From assembly GCF_000702445.1 (NCBI RefSeq), contig NZ_JNIF01000003.1, forward strand, positions 1,984,001 to 2,048,000: a stretch of DNA of 64,000 nt. The letters run 5' to 3'. Source of the stretch: Bryobacter aggregatus MPL3. Lineage in GTDB: Bacteria; Acidobacteriota; Terriglobia; Bryobacterales; Bryobacteraceae. Below, piece by piece: positions 43,577 through 52,845 of this stretch (within the stretch, counting starts at the first letter, position 1; every line of letters starts with the position of its first letter). Both the position numbers and the translations under genes were made by a program. The notes under the pieces were generated by a model. That model did no database searches. It worked only from the letters and a program-made list of their open reading frames with translations, and was not told the origin of the DNA.

Positions 43577-44604
43577 GGAAGTACGTTTGGTGGGCCGCTG
43601 GCAGAACGCCGGCGGCTCAAACCAAAGTATTCATAGGCACGGTCGGTTGCAATCCGGCCACGAGGGGTGCGGTCGACAAAACCCTGCTGGATGAGATAGG
43701 GCTCATAGACGTCCTCAATGGTTCCTGCCTCTTCGTCAATTGCGCTCGATAGCGTGCTGAGGCCCACCGGACCGCCATCGAACTTCACGAGAATCGCATC
43801 CATGATGCGGCGATCCACTTCGTCCAGCCCGAGCGGATCCACTTCGAGCAGTTCCAGCGCATCGATAGCAATCTGCTTCGACATCTCGCCCGAGGCCTTC
43901 ACCTGTGCATAGTCCCGGACGCGGCGCAGCAGCCGGTTGGCGATGCGGGGCGTGCCCCGGCTCCGGCGAGCAATCTCGGTCGAGGCGAGTTCGTCCATTT
44001 TCAAATCGAGAATTTTTGCCGAGCGGCGTACAATGCCTGCCAGCTCATCTGGTTGGTAGACATCCAGCCGTAGCATGAGCCCAAAACGTCCGCGCAGCGG
44101 GGCGCTGATGTTGCCCAGGCGCGTGGTGGCTCCCACTGCAGTGAACTTCGGCACTGGAAGAGAGTGCGTACGCGCTCCGGGGCCGGTGCCGACGAGAATA
44201 TCGACCCGGAAGTCTTCGAGCGCCGAATAAAGCATTTCTTCCACATCGGGCGCCAGCCGGTGAATTTCATCGATGAAAAAGACCTGCTTGGCGCGGATGT
44301 TGCTCAGCAGGCCGGTGAGGTCGAGTTTCTTCTGCAGTACTGGTGCAGAGGTTTGCTCAAAAGAAGAACCCAGCTCATTGGCGATCAGGGTTGCGATGGT
44401 GGTTTTGCCCAGGCCCGGAGGGCCGTAGAGCAGCACATGGTCCATCGCCTCGCCGCGCATTTTGGCCGCTTCGATGGCGATCTTCAGATTCTCTTTCAGC
44501 TTTGGCTGGCCCGTGAAATCAGCAAGACTGCGCGGACGCAAAGAGGCCTCAAAGAGACGCTCCTCGTCATTGGCCTGGGCGTCCGCTATGCCGCGTTCGA
44601 TCAT
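43573..44604 (-). CDS. ruvB: Holliday junction branch-migration ATPase RuvB
   Basis: RuvB is the AAA+ motor of the RuvABC resolvasome. The 343-residue protein has Walker A (GPPGLGKTT), Walker B (IDEIHR), the sensor-1 and arginine-finger region (GATTRLGNISAPLRGRFG) and the C-terminal winged helix (TPRGRIATDRAYEYF). It lies 11 nt after ruvA and is co-transcribed with it. No ruvC is seen here. Confidence 0.98.
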   Translation of the reverse strand: MIERGIADAQANDEERLFEASLRPRSLADFTGQPKLKENLKIAIEAAKMRGEAMDHVLLYGPPGLGKTTIATLIANELGSSFEQTSAPVLQKKLDLTGLLSNIRAKQVFFIDEIHRLAPDVEEMLYSALEDFRVDILVGTGPGARTHSLPVPKFTAVGATTRLGNISAPLRGRFGLMLRLDVYQPDELAGIVRRSAKILDLKMDELASTEIARRSRGTPRIANRLLRRVRDYAQVKASGEMSKQIAIDALELLEVDPLGLDEVDRRIMDAILVKFDGGPVGLSTLSSAIDEEAGTIEDVYEPYLIQQGFVDRTPRGRIATDRAYEYFGLSRRRSASGPPNVLP

Positions 44605-44615
44605 TCCACCTCAGC

Positions 44616-45218
44616 TTAACGTACGAGCTCTAAACTCTTGCGGAAGAGCGCCTCAAAGTCTCCGCTATTCACCATTCCCTTCGCTTTGGCGACGGCCTGT
44701 TCGGCGGCTGCGGCGGGCGAGCCGAGATTGATCAGCGCCGACAGGACATCGGCTTCGAGTGCCGAGAAGTGTTCTGCCGTCGTCCCGGGTAGCCGGGTGG
44801 GGGCGCCGAGCGGCAGGTCATCCAGCTTATCTTTCAGCTCGAGGATGATGCGTTCTGCGGTCTTTTTGCCGATCCCCGGAACCCGCGTTAGCCCCACAAT
44901 GTCCCCGCCACGGATGCAGGACACCAGATTTTCGACGGCAATCCCGCTTAGTACCTTCACGCCCAGCGCCGGCCCGATGCCGCTCACCGAGATCAGCCGT
45001 TCGAAGGCACGCTTCTCAATGGCGGTGAGAAAGCCAAATAACGCAATGGAATCTTCGCTCACTTTCGTGTAGATGCGGAGATTCACTTCCTGGCCGGCTG
45101 CTGGCAAGCCCGCATAGCTGCTAATCGGGACCTCCACCTTGTAGCCGACCCCGCCCGCCATCACGATGACCGTGCCGCCTGCTTTTTCCAGCACCGTTCC
45201 CCTGAGATACGCAATCAT
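44616..45218 (-). CDS. ruvA: Holliday junction DNA helicase subunit RuvA
   Basis: RuvA tetramers bind the four-way junction and load RuvB. The 200-residue protein has the OB-fold N-terminus (MIAYLRGTVLEK), two helix-hairpin-helix motifs (SVSGIGPALGVKVLSG and RVPGIGKKTAERII) and the C-terminal RuvB-contact domain. It is first in the ruvAB unit. rsmE diverges 16 bp away. Confidence 0.97.
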   Translation of the reverse strand: MIAYLRGTVLEKAGGTVIVMAGGVGYKVEVPISSYAGLPAAGQEVNLRIYTKVSEDSIALFGFLTAIEKRAFERLISVSGIGPALGVKVLSGIAVENLVSCIRGGDIVGLTRVPGIGKKTAERIILELKDKLDDLPLGAPTRLPGTTAEHFSALEADVLSALINLGSPAAAAEQAVAKAKGMVNSGDFEALFRKSLELVR

Positions 45219-45234
45219 AAAGACACCATAGCGT

Positions 45235-45933
45235 ATGGCACGGCGACTCTTTTTTGTTCCTCAGGTGCACAGTGGCCAGGCAGAACTTCGTGGCGACGAG
45301 GCAAAACACCTTTCGCGAGTTCTTCGCGTGGAAGTTGGGCAAGTTTTCGAGATTTCCGACAACCAGCAGAAGTATCTGGCCAAGGTTGCCGATGCGCACA
45401 AAGAACTGGTTCGTTTTGAGATTTTAGAAAAACTTTCGGCACACCGGGAGCTTCCGGTCATTCATCTTTACGCCGCGATTATCAAGTTCGAACACTTTGA
45501 ATGGGGCATCGAGAAGGCAACAGAACTCGGTGTCGATCGCATCATTCCAGTGCAGACGGCGCGGTCGGAACCTGGCCTCGAACGCGCGGTGACCAAGCGC
45601 CTGGAGCGTTGGCGGCGCATTGCGCTGGAGAGCAGCCAGCAATGCCGGCGCGCATTTATTCCAGAACTCAGCGAAGTGATGCGTTTTCGGGATGTAGCCG
45701 CAAAAGCGGAGGGGCAGCGGATCTTTCTCGACGAGAATCGCGCCGGACTCACCATTGGCAAGCTCGCCAAGGCGGAGGATGCCATTAGCGTTCTGATTGG
45801 TCCGGAAGGCGGCTGGACAGAAGACGAACGGAGCCTGGCCGCGACGCAAAACTGGGTTTCTGCGAGTCTGGGACCCCGTGTCCTGCGCGCGGAGACGGCC
45901 TGGCTGGCCACTCTTGCAATTTTGCGTGCTTAG
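45235..45933 (+). CDS. rsmE: 16S rRNA (uracil-1498-N3)-methyltransferase
   Basis: RsmE is a SPOUT-class methyltransferase acting on U1498 of assembled 30S subunits. The 232-residue protein has a PUA-like N-terminal domain (RRLFFVPQ, HLSRVLRVEVGQ) and the trefoil-knot SAM site at the end (LIGPEGGWTEDE, ASLGPRVLRAETA). Its stop codon shares TTAG with the convergent gene. Confidence 0.96.
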   Translation: MARRLFFVPQVHSGQAELRGDEAKHLSRVLRVEVGQVFEISDNQQKYLAKVADAHKELVRFEILEKLSAHRELPVIHLYAAIIKFEHFEWGIEKATELGVDRIIPVQTARSEPGLERAVTKRLERWRRIALESSQQCRRAFIPELSEVMRFRDVAAKAEGQRIFLDENRAGLTIGKLAKAEDAISVLIGPEGGWTEDERSLAATQNWVSASLGPRVLRAETAWLATLAILRA

Positions 45934-47045
45934 GCGCTGCGCACCACGGCGGCAACGGGAGCCGCGCCCACGGGGATCATCGTAAACAGCGGTGCGGTCT
46001 TGTGGCGCTTGGAGACGATATTGGCCAATCGGATGATTGCCAAATCGCCCGATCGCTCATTCAACACCAGCGCCATCTGGCTGTCGGGCGTGAGTACAAC
46101 GCAGCGCGGATCGTTGCCGACTGCCACCACCGCCGCTAGCTTTTGCGAGCGGATGTCCAGGACAGAAACCGTGTCGGTGGAAGGACTCGTCACAAACAGG
46201 AAGGCCGGAGAAATGGAGACGGCCATGGGCCCCGGCGCCTTGCCACTCAACAAAGTCGCTGCCACTTGCGACAAATAGGGATACACCACCACTACGCCAT
46301 CGAGCCCTTCGCCGGTGATGAACAACTGTCCGCCGTCTTCGCTGAAACAAAGGTTCTCTGGCCGGATGGGCAACGGCAGATGAACCACCACCTTGCCGGT
46401 CTTTGTGTCCACCAGTGTGAGTTCCCGATCCTCTTTTTGCGCCACCAGCAAGATGCTTCCGTTCTTCAAGTAGCGGATGATTCCGGGCACTTTCCCTACT
46501 GAAGAGTAGTTCAACCCCTTTTCTTCGTCTGGGGAGAGGATCCCGACACGGAGCGAGCCGGGGAGCGAGACGGCGACATGAGCTGTTTCCGGGGATACCG
46601 CGAGGCCGGAGGCGGGTTCGGGCAGGCTCCATTCGCGGCGTACCTGCAGCCCTGCAAGGTCGATTGCCAGAAGCTTATGCCCGTCCGGTGTCAGCGCCCA
46701 AATCGTTTTGCGGTCGAAACTGAGCCAAACCTGATTGGGCAGCACATGCGTCTTCAGCTTGCGCGAAATGGCTGCCTCACTGACCTTGATCTCTTCCAGA
46801 ATGCCGTTTTCGGCGATGCTCAGCATCGTATCGGAACCCGGAACATCTAGGAGCTGTACCGGCCTGCCGCTGGGCTTGATGCGGCTTTTCTCCAAGGCGA
46901 ATGCGGCCAGATTCACTACGGCGATATCGCCAGAATCGCGAGTTGCCACAAAGACCGAACCGACAAAGGTATTCTTGGTCCTCCCCCCACAACCCACCAA
47001 AGCACCCGTCAGACTTCCAGACAATAACGTTCTTCGCGACAGCAC
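45930..47045 (-). CDS. YncE-like beta-propeller lipoprotein
   Basis: The 371-residue protein starts with a twin-arginine signal (SRRTLLSGS) that runs into a lipobox ending ALVGC-GG, so it is likely a Tat-exported lipoprotein. The rest is a seven-bladed, YVTN/YncE-like propeller with repeated units (VFVATRDSGDIAVVNLA, LLAIDLAGLQV, LTLVDTKTGKVVV, VSVLDIRSQKLAAVVAVG). No enzymatic motif was seen; such propellers bind ligands or DNA, or act in cofactor export. The start is GTG 47045. Confidence 0.85.
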   Translation of the reverse strand: MLSRRTLLSGSLTGALVGCGGRTKNTFVGSVFVATRDSGDIAVVNLAAFALEKSRIKPSGRPVQLLDVPGSDTMLSIAENGILEEIKVSEAAISRKLKTHVLPNQVWLSFDRKTIWALTPDGHKLLAIDLAGLQVRREWSLPEPASGLAVSPETAHVAVSLPGSLRVGILSPDEEKGLNYSSVGKVPGIIRYLKNGSILLVAQKEDRELTLVDTKTGKVVVHLPLPIRPENLCFSEDGGQLFITGEGLDGVVVVYPYLSQVAATLLSGKAPGPMAVSISPAFLFVTSPSTDTVSVLDIRSQKLAAVVAVGNDPRCVVLTPDSQMALVLNERSGDLAIIRLANIVSKRHKTAPLFTMIPVGAAPVAAVVRSA

Positions 47046-47068
47046 AATCGTATTATGAACCTTGTAGG

Positions 47069-47860
47069 ATGTTTTCCGCGTTTTTGCTCGCGATCCAGCT
47101 CTCGGTAGGGCTTCCTGGTGTCCTCGAAGAGTGGAAATCAGAAATCGAGGCTCGCAACAACAGCCGGGTCGCGATCGTTCGGCTTCCGGGCGATCCCGTG
47201 CCCATGGAGGACCGTGCCGTGCTCGGTTCTTACTTCCGGCGGCCAGAGTTTGTCGAATCCTTCTCTCGCTCCCAGGCGCTCACCTTCCGTTACGAGATCG
47301 AAGGGCGCTCGCGGAGTCTGATTCTGCTGAACCAGCAGCGGATTGCGCAAACCAGCAACACGCCTGCCGCGCTGATCTCTCATGAACTCGGCCATATCTG
47401 GCTTGCATCGCTCGGCCTGATCCCACCGGAGTTTGTAGCTGGCCCGCAAGCGTGTCTTGCTGTACATTTCGGTGACATCGTGCAGCATATGCTGATCCGT
47501 GAGGAGAGCGACCGTCGCGGCGTGGAATGGCGCGGCCCCTATGCCCGCGACTACGAAGCTGCCTATGAATCGCTGCGCCGTGACCAGTCCCCGAATCAGT
47601 TGGGGGATGCCTGCTACCGGGCACAACGTCTGAGCCTGATTGTCGATGTCCGCTCGGGATTTGCGCCGCATGAGTTTCCAGGGCGGGAGGACTATCTCAA
47701 TCTGCTGGCGGGGCAGGATCCCGAAGCAGAAGCGATTGCGATTGAACTGCTGGAGCGGCTGGACGGGCGTCTGAGTCTCGACAAGAGCGACTATGAAGCG
47801 GCCTTGCAGCTTTCCAAAGAGGCTGTTTACCGGCTGGTGCAGCTTCCAGTGCCTAATTAA
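47069..47860 (+). CDS. Secreted zincin-like metalloprotease of unknown family
   Basis: The 263-residue product has a short signal peptide (about residues 1-15). A zinc-protease HExxH motif lies within SHELGHIWLA (His105, Glu106, His109). A downstream Glu, such as in REESDRRG, could be the third ligand. I do not recognise the family. The start ATG 47069 is the one that begins a signal peptide; the open frame upstream overlaps the divergent lipoprotein gene and is not coding. Confidence 0.78.
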   Translation: MFSAFLLAIQLSVGLPGVLEEWKSEIEARNNSRVAIVRLPGDPVPMEDRAVLGSYFRRPEFVESFSRSQALTFRYEIEGRSRSLILLNQQRIAQTSNTPAALISHELGHIWLASLGLIPPEFVAGPQACLAVHFGDIVQHMLIREESDRRGVEWRGPYARDYEAAYESLRRDQSPNQLGDACYRAQRLSLIVDVRSGFAPHEFPGREDYLNLLAGQDPEAEAIAIELLERLDGRLSLDKSDYEAALQLSKEAVYRLVQLPVPN

Positions 47861-47901
47861 TTTGAGGCGGCCGGTCCCGGTCCGCTATCCTGAGGCTTGG
47901 C

Positions 47902-48249
47902 ATGTTGGACATTCTTACCGAAGACCCCCGGCCCGGCGTCGTCCTGATTCATCTGGCGGGAAAGCTGGTGATGGGTCCGGAAGCTGCATCGCTTGAAGCG
48001 ATTGTGAATGGCAGGCTCGATTCCGGAGCTCGTCATCTGGTTTTTAACCTGGCGGGGGTCAAGCAAATTGACTCGACCGGCATTGGCCGCTTCATTTCCA
48101 GCTACAACCGTTTGATGCAGGTGGAGGGGACACTCGGCATGGCTGCCGCCCCGACCGTTGTGCGGCAGAGCTTCCGTGTCACCAGGCTCGACACTGTTTT
48201 CAAGTTTTACGATACGGTGGTCGAAGCGATGGACGCGATTCCAGCCTAA
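47902..48249 (+). CDS. STAS domain anti-sigma factor antagonist
   Basis: This 115-residue stand-alone STAS protein of the SpoIIAA/RsbV type has the phospho-acceptor Ser58 in KQIDSTGIGRF. In this class an anti-sigma kinase phosphorylates the Ser and a PP2C phosphatase removes the phosphate. Neither partner gene is adjacent. The stop shares CTAA with that of the convergent plsC gene. Confidence 0.92.
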   Translation: MLDILTEDPRPGVVLIHLAGKLVMGPEAASLEAIVNGRLDSGARHLVFNLAGVKQIDSTGIGRFISSYNRLMQVEGTLGMAAAPTVVRQSFRVTRLDTVFKFYDTVVEAMDAIPA

Positions 48250-49004
48250 ACTCCGGCTGCGACCGCTTCCTTTGCGTCCACCAGATCGGTGTCTTTCAGC
48301 AATTCGTAAACAGCTTCGTGCATTTGGAGGGCGAGCGCACCACGATCCTTGGTGGTCATTCCTTCCGTCGGAATCGGATCGCCAATGCGCATGACCACGC
48401 GTCCCGGACTCACTGTACCAGAGCCAAACGGAAGCACTTTCTCTGTACCCGCCAACGCGACAGGGACCACCGGAACTCCGGAATTGATTGCGATGTAGAA
48501 GGCGCCCTCCCGGAAGGCTTGCAGCTTCGCATCTGGCGCCCGGCCGCCCTCCGGGAAGATCAGAACGCTGATGCCCCGCTCACGGATCATTTTGCCGGCC
48601 TCCACCATCGCCTTGATTGCTTCCCGTGGGTTGTCGCGTGGCACGGCAATATGGCCGGCCCGGCTCAAGTGGTAGCCGAGGAAAGGAATGCTAAAAAGTC
48701 CTTTTTTCGCCATAAAGCGGAACTGTACCGGAATCGCGGCCAGGATGCAGGGCGTATCCATATAGCTCAAGTGGTTGGCGACAAAGACGTAGCTACCGTT
48801 GGGATCGATTTTCTCGAGCCCCTCCACCTTCATTCCCACAAAGCTGACCCGCAACAACATCCGGGCCCAGGCACGAGCGATGGCGACCTGCAATCTTCCT
48901 GTCGTTTCAAACAGCGAGACCACGAGATTCACCGATCCGTAGGCGATGGTGCAAATGATGATGAGGGGGTCGATGATAAACAGCGCCCGCAATTTAGCCA
49001 ACAT
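48246..49004 (-). CDS. plsC: 1-acyl-sn-glycerol-3-phosphate acyltransferase
   Basis: PlsC adds the second acyl chain in phosphatidic-acid synthesis at the inner membrane. The protein of about 252 residues has an N-terminal hydrophobic helix, the catalytic NHxxxxD motif (ANHLSYMDTP) and the substrate-binding FPEGGRAPD block. ATG 49004 follows AGAGG at good spacing; a TTG two codons upstream is possible. It is the last gene of the ptrB-folC-plsC unit. Confidence 0.93.
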   Translation of the reverse strand: MLAKLRALFIIDPLIIICTIAYGSVNLVVSLFETTGRLQVAIARAWARMLLRVSFVGMKVEGLEKIDPNGSYVFVANHLSYMDTPCILAAIPVQFRFMAKKGLFSIPFLGYHLSRAGHIAVPRDNPREAIKAMVEAGKMIRERGISVLIFPEGGRAPDAKLQAFREGAFYIAINSGVPVVPVALAGTEKVLPFGSGTVSPGRVVMRIGDPIPTEGMTTKDRGALALQMHEAVYELLKDTDLVDAKEAVAAGV

Positions 49005-49013
49005 ATCCAACCT

Positions 49014-50264
49014 CTATTGTAGAAGCGGACGGGCTTCTCCCACTACGAACAGCGAGCCGGTGATGAAAACAATTGTGTCGCTAGGTGCATTTTCAATGGC
49101 TTGGACGGCGGAAGCGACGCTGGGGCAAATGGTGGTGTCGGGGTGTGGCGCAAGATCGCGGATGGTTTCCGGTTCGAGCGAGCGCTGCTGGTCGGCCCGG
49201 GTGAGAAAAACCTTGTGCGCGAGCGGGAAGAGTTCGTTGGTGATTTCGGACAATACTTTGTCGCGCATGACGCCAAACACCAGCCAGATCTCCCGGCCCA
49301 GAAAATGCCGTTCGATGAACTCGCGGAGGCGCCGCGCGGCAGCCGGATTGTGCGCCCCGTCGAGGTAAATCATTGGGTTACGGCGGATCAGTTCGAGCCG
49401 CCCCGGCCAGAAAGCTTTCGCGATTCCGGCATGGATGCGCTCGGGCGCGATGCCGAGTTTGGTGAGTGCGACGGCCGCAATGAGGCTGTTGCCCACTTGA
49501 TGGCCCCCGGCCAGCGGACAGTCCACCTGGAGCGAGACGCTGCCTTTTGATGCCACATAGCTACAACCGTCGACCCGCAGCTCGAGATTCGAGATCTGCC
49601 AGGTGGTGACATCCTCAAGATCGTCGGCGACGAACAAATCGCGAACTTCCTCGTGCTGCTGGCCTAAGACGACAGGCCTGCCGGGCTTGATGATGCCGGC
49701 TTTTTCGGGTGCAATCTCGCGCAGCGTCTCGCCCAGGAACTGCTGGTGGTCGACATCAACCGGTGTGATGACGCTGAGCGCGGGCATGACGACATTGGTG
49801 GCGTCGAGCCGGCCGCCCAGCCCCACTTCAATCACCATGCGGTCGACACGGGCCTCTCGGAACAGCCAGAAGGCCATGGCGGTGACGGTCTCAAAATAAG
49901 TGGGGTGGCAATCAATCTCGCCTTGCTCAACCAGTTGATTGGAGATGGCATGCACGGCGTCGAAGGCGCGGGTGAAGTCTGCCTCGCTGACGGGGACGCC
50001 GTCAATGCGCACCCGTTCGGTGGGACTGACCAGATGAGGGCTTGTATAGAAGCCAGTCTTGTAGCCTGCCTCGCGCAGACCCGCTTCAATCATCGAGCAA
50101 ACGCTGCCTTTGCCATTGGTTCCGGCAACGTGGATGACGGGGCAGGCGAATTGCGGATCGCCCATTGCCAGCAGCAGGCGGCGAATGCGCTCCAGGCCGA
50201 GCTTGATCGTCTTGACTTCGTTGCCGAGCGAGTAAAGGTACCGGACCGAGGATGAGAAGTCCAT
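49014..50264 (-). CDS. folC: Dihydrofolate synthase / folylpolyglutamate synthase
   Basis: FolC adds glutamate to dihydropteroate and to folates. The 416-residue protein has the Mur-ligase ATP loop (AGTNGKGSVCSM), the EVGLGGRLDATN Mg2+ site and the later YLDGAHNPAAARRL segment. Its start ATG directly abuts the stop of the upstream gene, with zero spacing, and plsC follows 9 nt downstream, so all are probably one transcript. Confidence 0.96.
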   Translation of the reverse strand: MDFSSSVRYLYSLGNEVKTIKLGLERIRRLLLAMGDPQFACPVIHVAGTNGKGSVCSMIEAGLREAGYKTGFYTSPHLVSPTERVRIDGVPVSEADFTRAFDAVHAISNQLVEQGEIDCHPTYFETVTAMAFWLFREARVDRMVIEVGLGGRLDATNVVMPALSVITPVDVDHQQFLGETLREIAPEKAGIIKPGRPVVLGQQHEEVRDLFVADDLEDVTTWQISNLELRVDGCSYVASKGSVSLQVDCPLAGGHQVGNSLIAAVALTKLGIAPERIHAGIAKAFWPGRLELIRRNPMIYLDGAHNPAAARRLREFIERHFLGREIWLVFGVMRDKVLSEITNELFPLAHKVFLTRADQQRSLEPETIRDLAPHPDTTICPSVASAVQAIENAPSDTIVFITGSLFVVGEARPLLQ

Positions 50265-50774
50265 CTACGGCTTGCAGCCGTAACTCGCCGGCACCCGTCC
50301 TCCCTTGTTCAGCTCTTTGTAGCCGATCTCGGTGTTGTAGTAGATGCGCGAGACCATGCTCTTCACCATCCGGAAGAAGCGATGGCCTTCAGCCACACCG
50401 GCTTCGTTGTCGCTATCGAGCAGTTGGAGGACTTTGATCTGGTCGTCCGCGCCAAGATTGAGGAAGGTCTTTTTGTACTTGTTGTTCGTGTAGCCGTCCA
50501 GCCAGCCGAGTCCGTCGAGAAAGCGGGCCCGCTCGCCGTCCGGGCCGTCGGCGAGAAAGAGATCGACATAGCGATGGACGCCAGCAGCTTTGGCGCCCGG
50601 AGTGTCGGTGGCGGGAATGATCAATTCGCCCAACGCTTCCACGGTCCGAAGCTGATGATCGTCGAGAGTCTGTGCTTTCCAGGGTTCCGCAGCGGGCAGC
50701 CCTACGGCTGCTACGGAAACCAGTCCTGCGCTTGCCTTCAGGGCCTCGCGGCGGGGGAGAACGAAATCGCTCAT
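50265..50774 (-). CDS. Gluconate 2-dehydrogenase subunit 3 family protein, Tat signal
   Basis: The 169-residue protein has a twin-arginine-type leader (LPRREALKASAGLVSVAAVG) and the subunit-3 pattern LRTVEALGELIIPATDTPGAKAAGV...FLDGLGWLD. Subunit 3 usually escorts a GMC-type flavoprotein large subunit through Tat, but no such gene is next to it here. ATG 50774 is chosen; GTG 50783 is an alternative. It lies between ptrB (10-nt gap) and folC (0-nt gap). Confidence 0.85.
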   Translation of the reverse strand: MSDFVLPRREALKASAGLVSVAAVGLPAAEPWKAQTLDDHQLRTVEALGELIIPATDTPGAKAAGVHRYVDLFLADGPDGERARFLDGLGWLDGYTNNKYKKTFLNLGADDQIKVLQLLDSDNEAGVAEGHRFFRMVKSMVSRIYYNTEIGYKELNKGGRVPASYGCKP

Positions 50775-50784
50775 AAATTCCACT

Positions 50785-52818
50785 CTATATCAGCCGCCAG
50801 GTTTTCAATAGCCAGGCAAACTCAAAGGCGACTTCGCGAATGCGATCGTAGCGGCCGGAGGCTCCAAAATGCCCGGCGCCCATATTGATCTTGAGCAGAA
50901 TTTCGCTTTGGGCGAGATTATTTTCACGCAGCCGTGCCACCCATTTGGAGGGCTCCCAATAGGAGACCCGCGGGTCATTCAGGCCCGCAGTCACCAGCAT
51001 CGGCGGATACTCGGCCTGGCGCACATTCTCATAAGGAGAATAGGAACGGATGTACTCGAAGGCTTCGGGGTCGGCCGGATTGCCCCACTCTTCGTATTCG
51101 CCAACCGTGAGCGGCAAGGTGGCATCGAGCATGGTGTGGACGACGTCGACAAAGGGGACATGGGCGAGCACGCCGCCAAAGAGCTCGGGCCGCATGGTGA
51201 CTGCCGCGCCCACCAGCAAGCCTCCGGCGCTGCCGCCTTCAATGATGAGCTTGGAGCGTTCGGTCCAGCCTTCGGCGATGAGGGTCTCGGCGCAGGCAAC
51301 GAAGTCGAGGAAGCTATTGCGTTTGTTCTGCATGCGTCCGGCGTCGTGCCAGGGCTGGCCCATTTCCGCGCCACCGCGCACTTGGGCAATCGCATAAACG
51401 ACGCCCCGGTCCACCAAGCTGAGGCGGGAGCCGCTAAAGCCCGCGTCACTATTGGAGCCATAGGCGCCATAGCCGTAGAGCAAGGTGGGATGTGGGAGGT
51501 CGCGGTTGAGGCCTTTCCGGTAGAACAGGACGATGGGCACCGCGGTCTTGTCGTGACTGAGCGCGACCATGCGCTCGACGCAATAGAGTGAGGCGTCAAA
51601 GCCACCTGGCACCTCGAGCTGCTTCTTCAGTTCGGCGATGCCGGTTTCGAGGTTGTAATCGAAGACACTGGGCGGTGTGACCGGCGATTGGTACTGGTAG
51701 CGCAACGAATTGGCTTCGTATTCTGCATTTCCGCTCAGGCCCACGGCATAGGCGGCTTCAGGAAATTCGATGCTTTTCCAAGTGCTTTCGCCGTTCCGCT
51801 GGAAGCGGAAGCGCCGGAGCCCGCCACTCCGCTCAGTCACCACCAGGTAGTTTGCAAACGCCGTTGCATTTTCCAGATAGACGTCCTGCCGGTGCGGCAG
51901 CACTTCTTCCCAGGCGCTCTCCTGCCATTGGTTGACCGGAGTGCGCAGCAAGCGGAAGTTGCGGCCTTGATCGTTGATCCGGATATAGAAGTAGTCGCCC
52001 TGATGGGTCAGGCTGTATTCGATGTCCTGTTGCCGGGGCCGGAAGAGGCGAAACTCGCCGTCCTCCGAAAGCCAGATTTCTGTCGTTGTCGAGGAGGCAA
52101 CTTCCAGAATGAAGAAGCGCTTGCTGCGCGTTTTGAAAAGCTCGACGCGGAAGCGTTCGTCGCTTTCCTCAAAGACGAGCGTGTCTTCGCTGGCCGCCTT
52201 GCCTAGGAGATGGTGGAAGATGCGGTAAGGACGCCGGGCTTCATCGAGCACGCTGTAGTAGAAGCTTTGGTTGTCTGCCGCCCAGGCCAGCGAGTCATAG
52301 GTGCGCTCAATGCGGTCGCTTTGCAACTCCCCAGTGGCGAGATCCTTGACGGAGATCGTATAGTCTTCGTCGCCTTCGATGTCGGTGGAATAGGCGAGCA
52401 GACGATGGTCCGGGCTCGGCTCGATCACCCCGAGACGAAAGTAGTCGTGGCCTTCAGCCAGCGTATTGGAATCGAGATAGATCGCTTCCGCGGCGTCCGG
52501 CTCATCGGCTTTGCGGCAATAAAGCGGATACTGGCGGCCTTTCTCTGTACGGGTGTAGTAAAGATAGGGGCCCTCTTTGATCGGCACGGTGAGGTCCGTT
52601 TCCTGGATGCGCCCGAGGATCTCTTCATAGAGGGTGGATCGCAAGCTTTCTGTCGATTGCATCGCCCGGCGGGTGAACTCGTTCTCCGCCTCCAGATGAG
52701 CCAACAATTCTGGATTTGCCTTCTCGCGAAGCCACGCATACTCGTCCGTCCAACTCAAACCATGGAGCTCGTGCGCGGTAGAACCCTTGCGCGCACGCGG
52801 CGCCTCAAAACTTTGCAT
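50785..52818 (-). CDS. ptrB: Oligopeptidase B (S9A)
   Basis: This serine oligopeptidase cleaves short peptides after basic residues. The 677-residue protein has a seven-bladed propeller (about residues 70-400) that limits access, and a C-terminal alpha/beta-hydrolase domain. The Ser is in IIEGGSAGGLLVGA, the Asp in GLNDPRVSYWEPSKWVA and the His in GAGHFGASGRY. The YGYGAYGSN segment of the family is present. No signal peptide is seen, so it is cytosolic. It is first in the unit ending with plsC, and the M28 peptidase gene diverges from it. Confidence 0.95.
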   Translation of the reverse strand: MQSFEAPRARKGSTAHELHGLSWTDEYAWLREKANPELLAHLEAENEFTRRAMQSTESLRSTLYEEILGRIQETDLTVPIKEGPYLYYTRTEKGRQYPLYCRKADEPDAAEAIYLDSNTLAEGHDYFRLGVIEPSPDHRLLAYSTDIEGDEDYTISVKDLATGELQSDRIERTYDSLAWAADNQSFYYSVLDEARRPYRIFHHLLGKAASEDTLVFEESDERFRVELFKTRSKRFFILEVASSTTTEIWLSEDGEFRLFRPRQQDIEYSLTHQGDYFYIRINDQGRNFRLLRTPVNQWQESAWEEVLPHRQDVYLENATAFANYLVVTERSGGLRRFRFQRNGESTWKSIEFPEAAYAVGLSGNAEYEANSLRYQYQSPVTPPSVFDYNLETGIAELKKQLEVPGGFDASLYCVERMVALSHDKTAVPIVLFYRKGLNRDLPHPTLLYGYGAYGSNSDAGFSGSRLSLVDRGVVYAIAQVRGGAEMGQPWHDAGRMQNKRNSFLDFVACAETLIAEGWTERSKLIIEGGSAGGLLVGAAVTMRPELFGGVLAHVPFVDVVHTMLDATLPLTVGEYEEWGNPADPEAFEYIRSYSPYENVRQAEYPPMLVTAGLNDPRVSYWEPSKWVARLRENNLAQSEILLKINMGAGHFGASGRYDRIREVAFEFAWLLKTWRLI

Positions 52819-52845
52819 CCCCTCAAGCCTAGCTAAACTCTGTTT

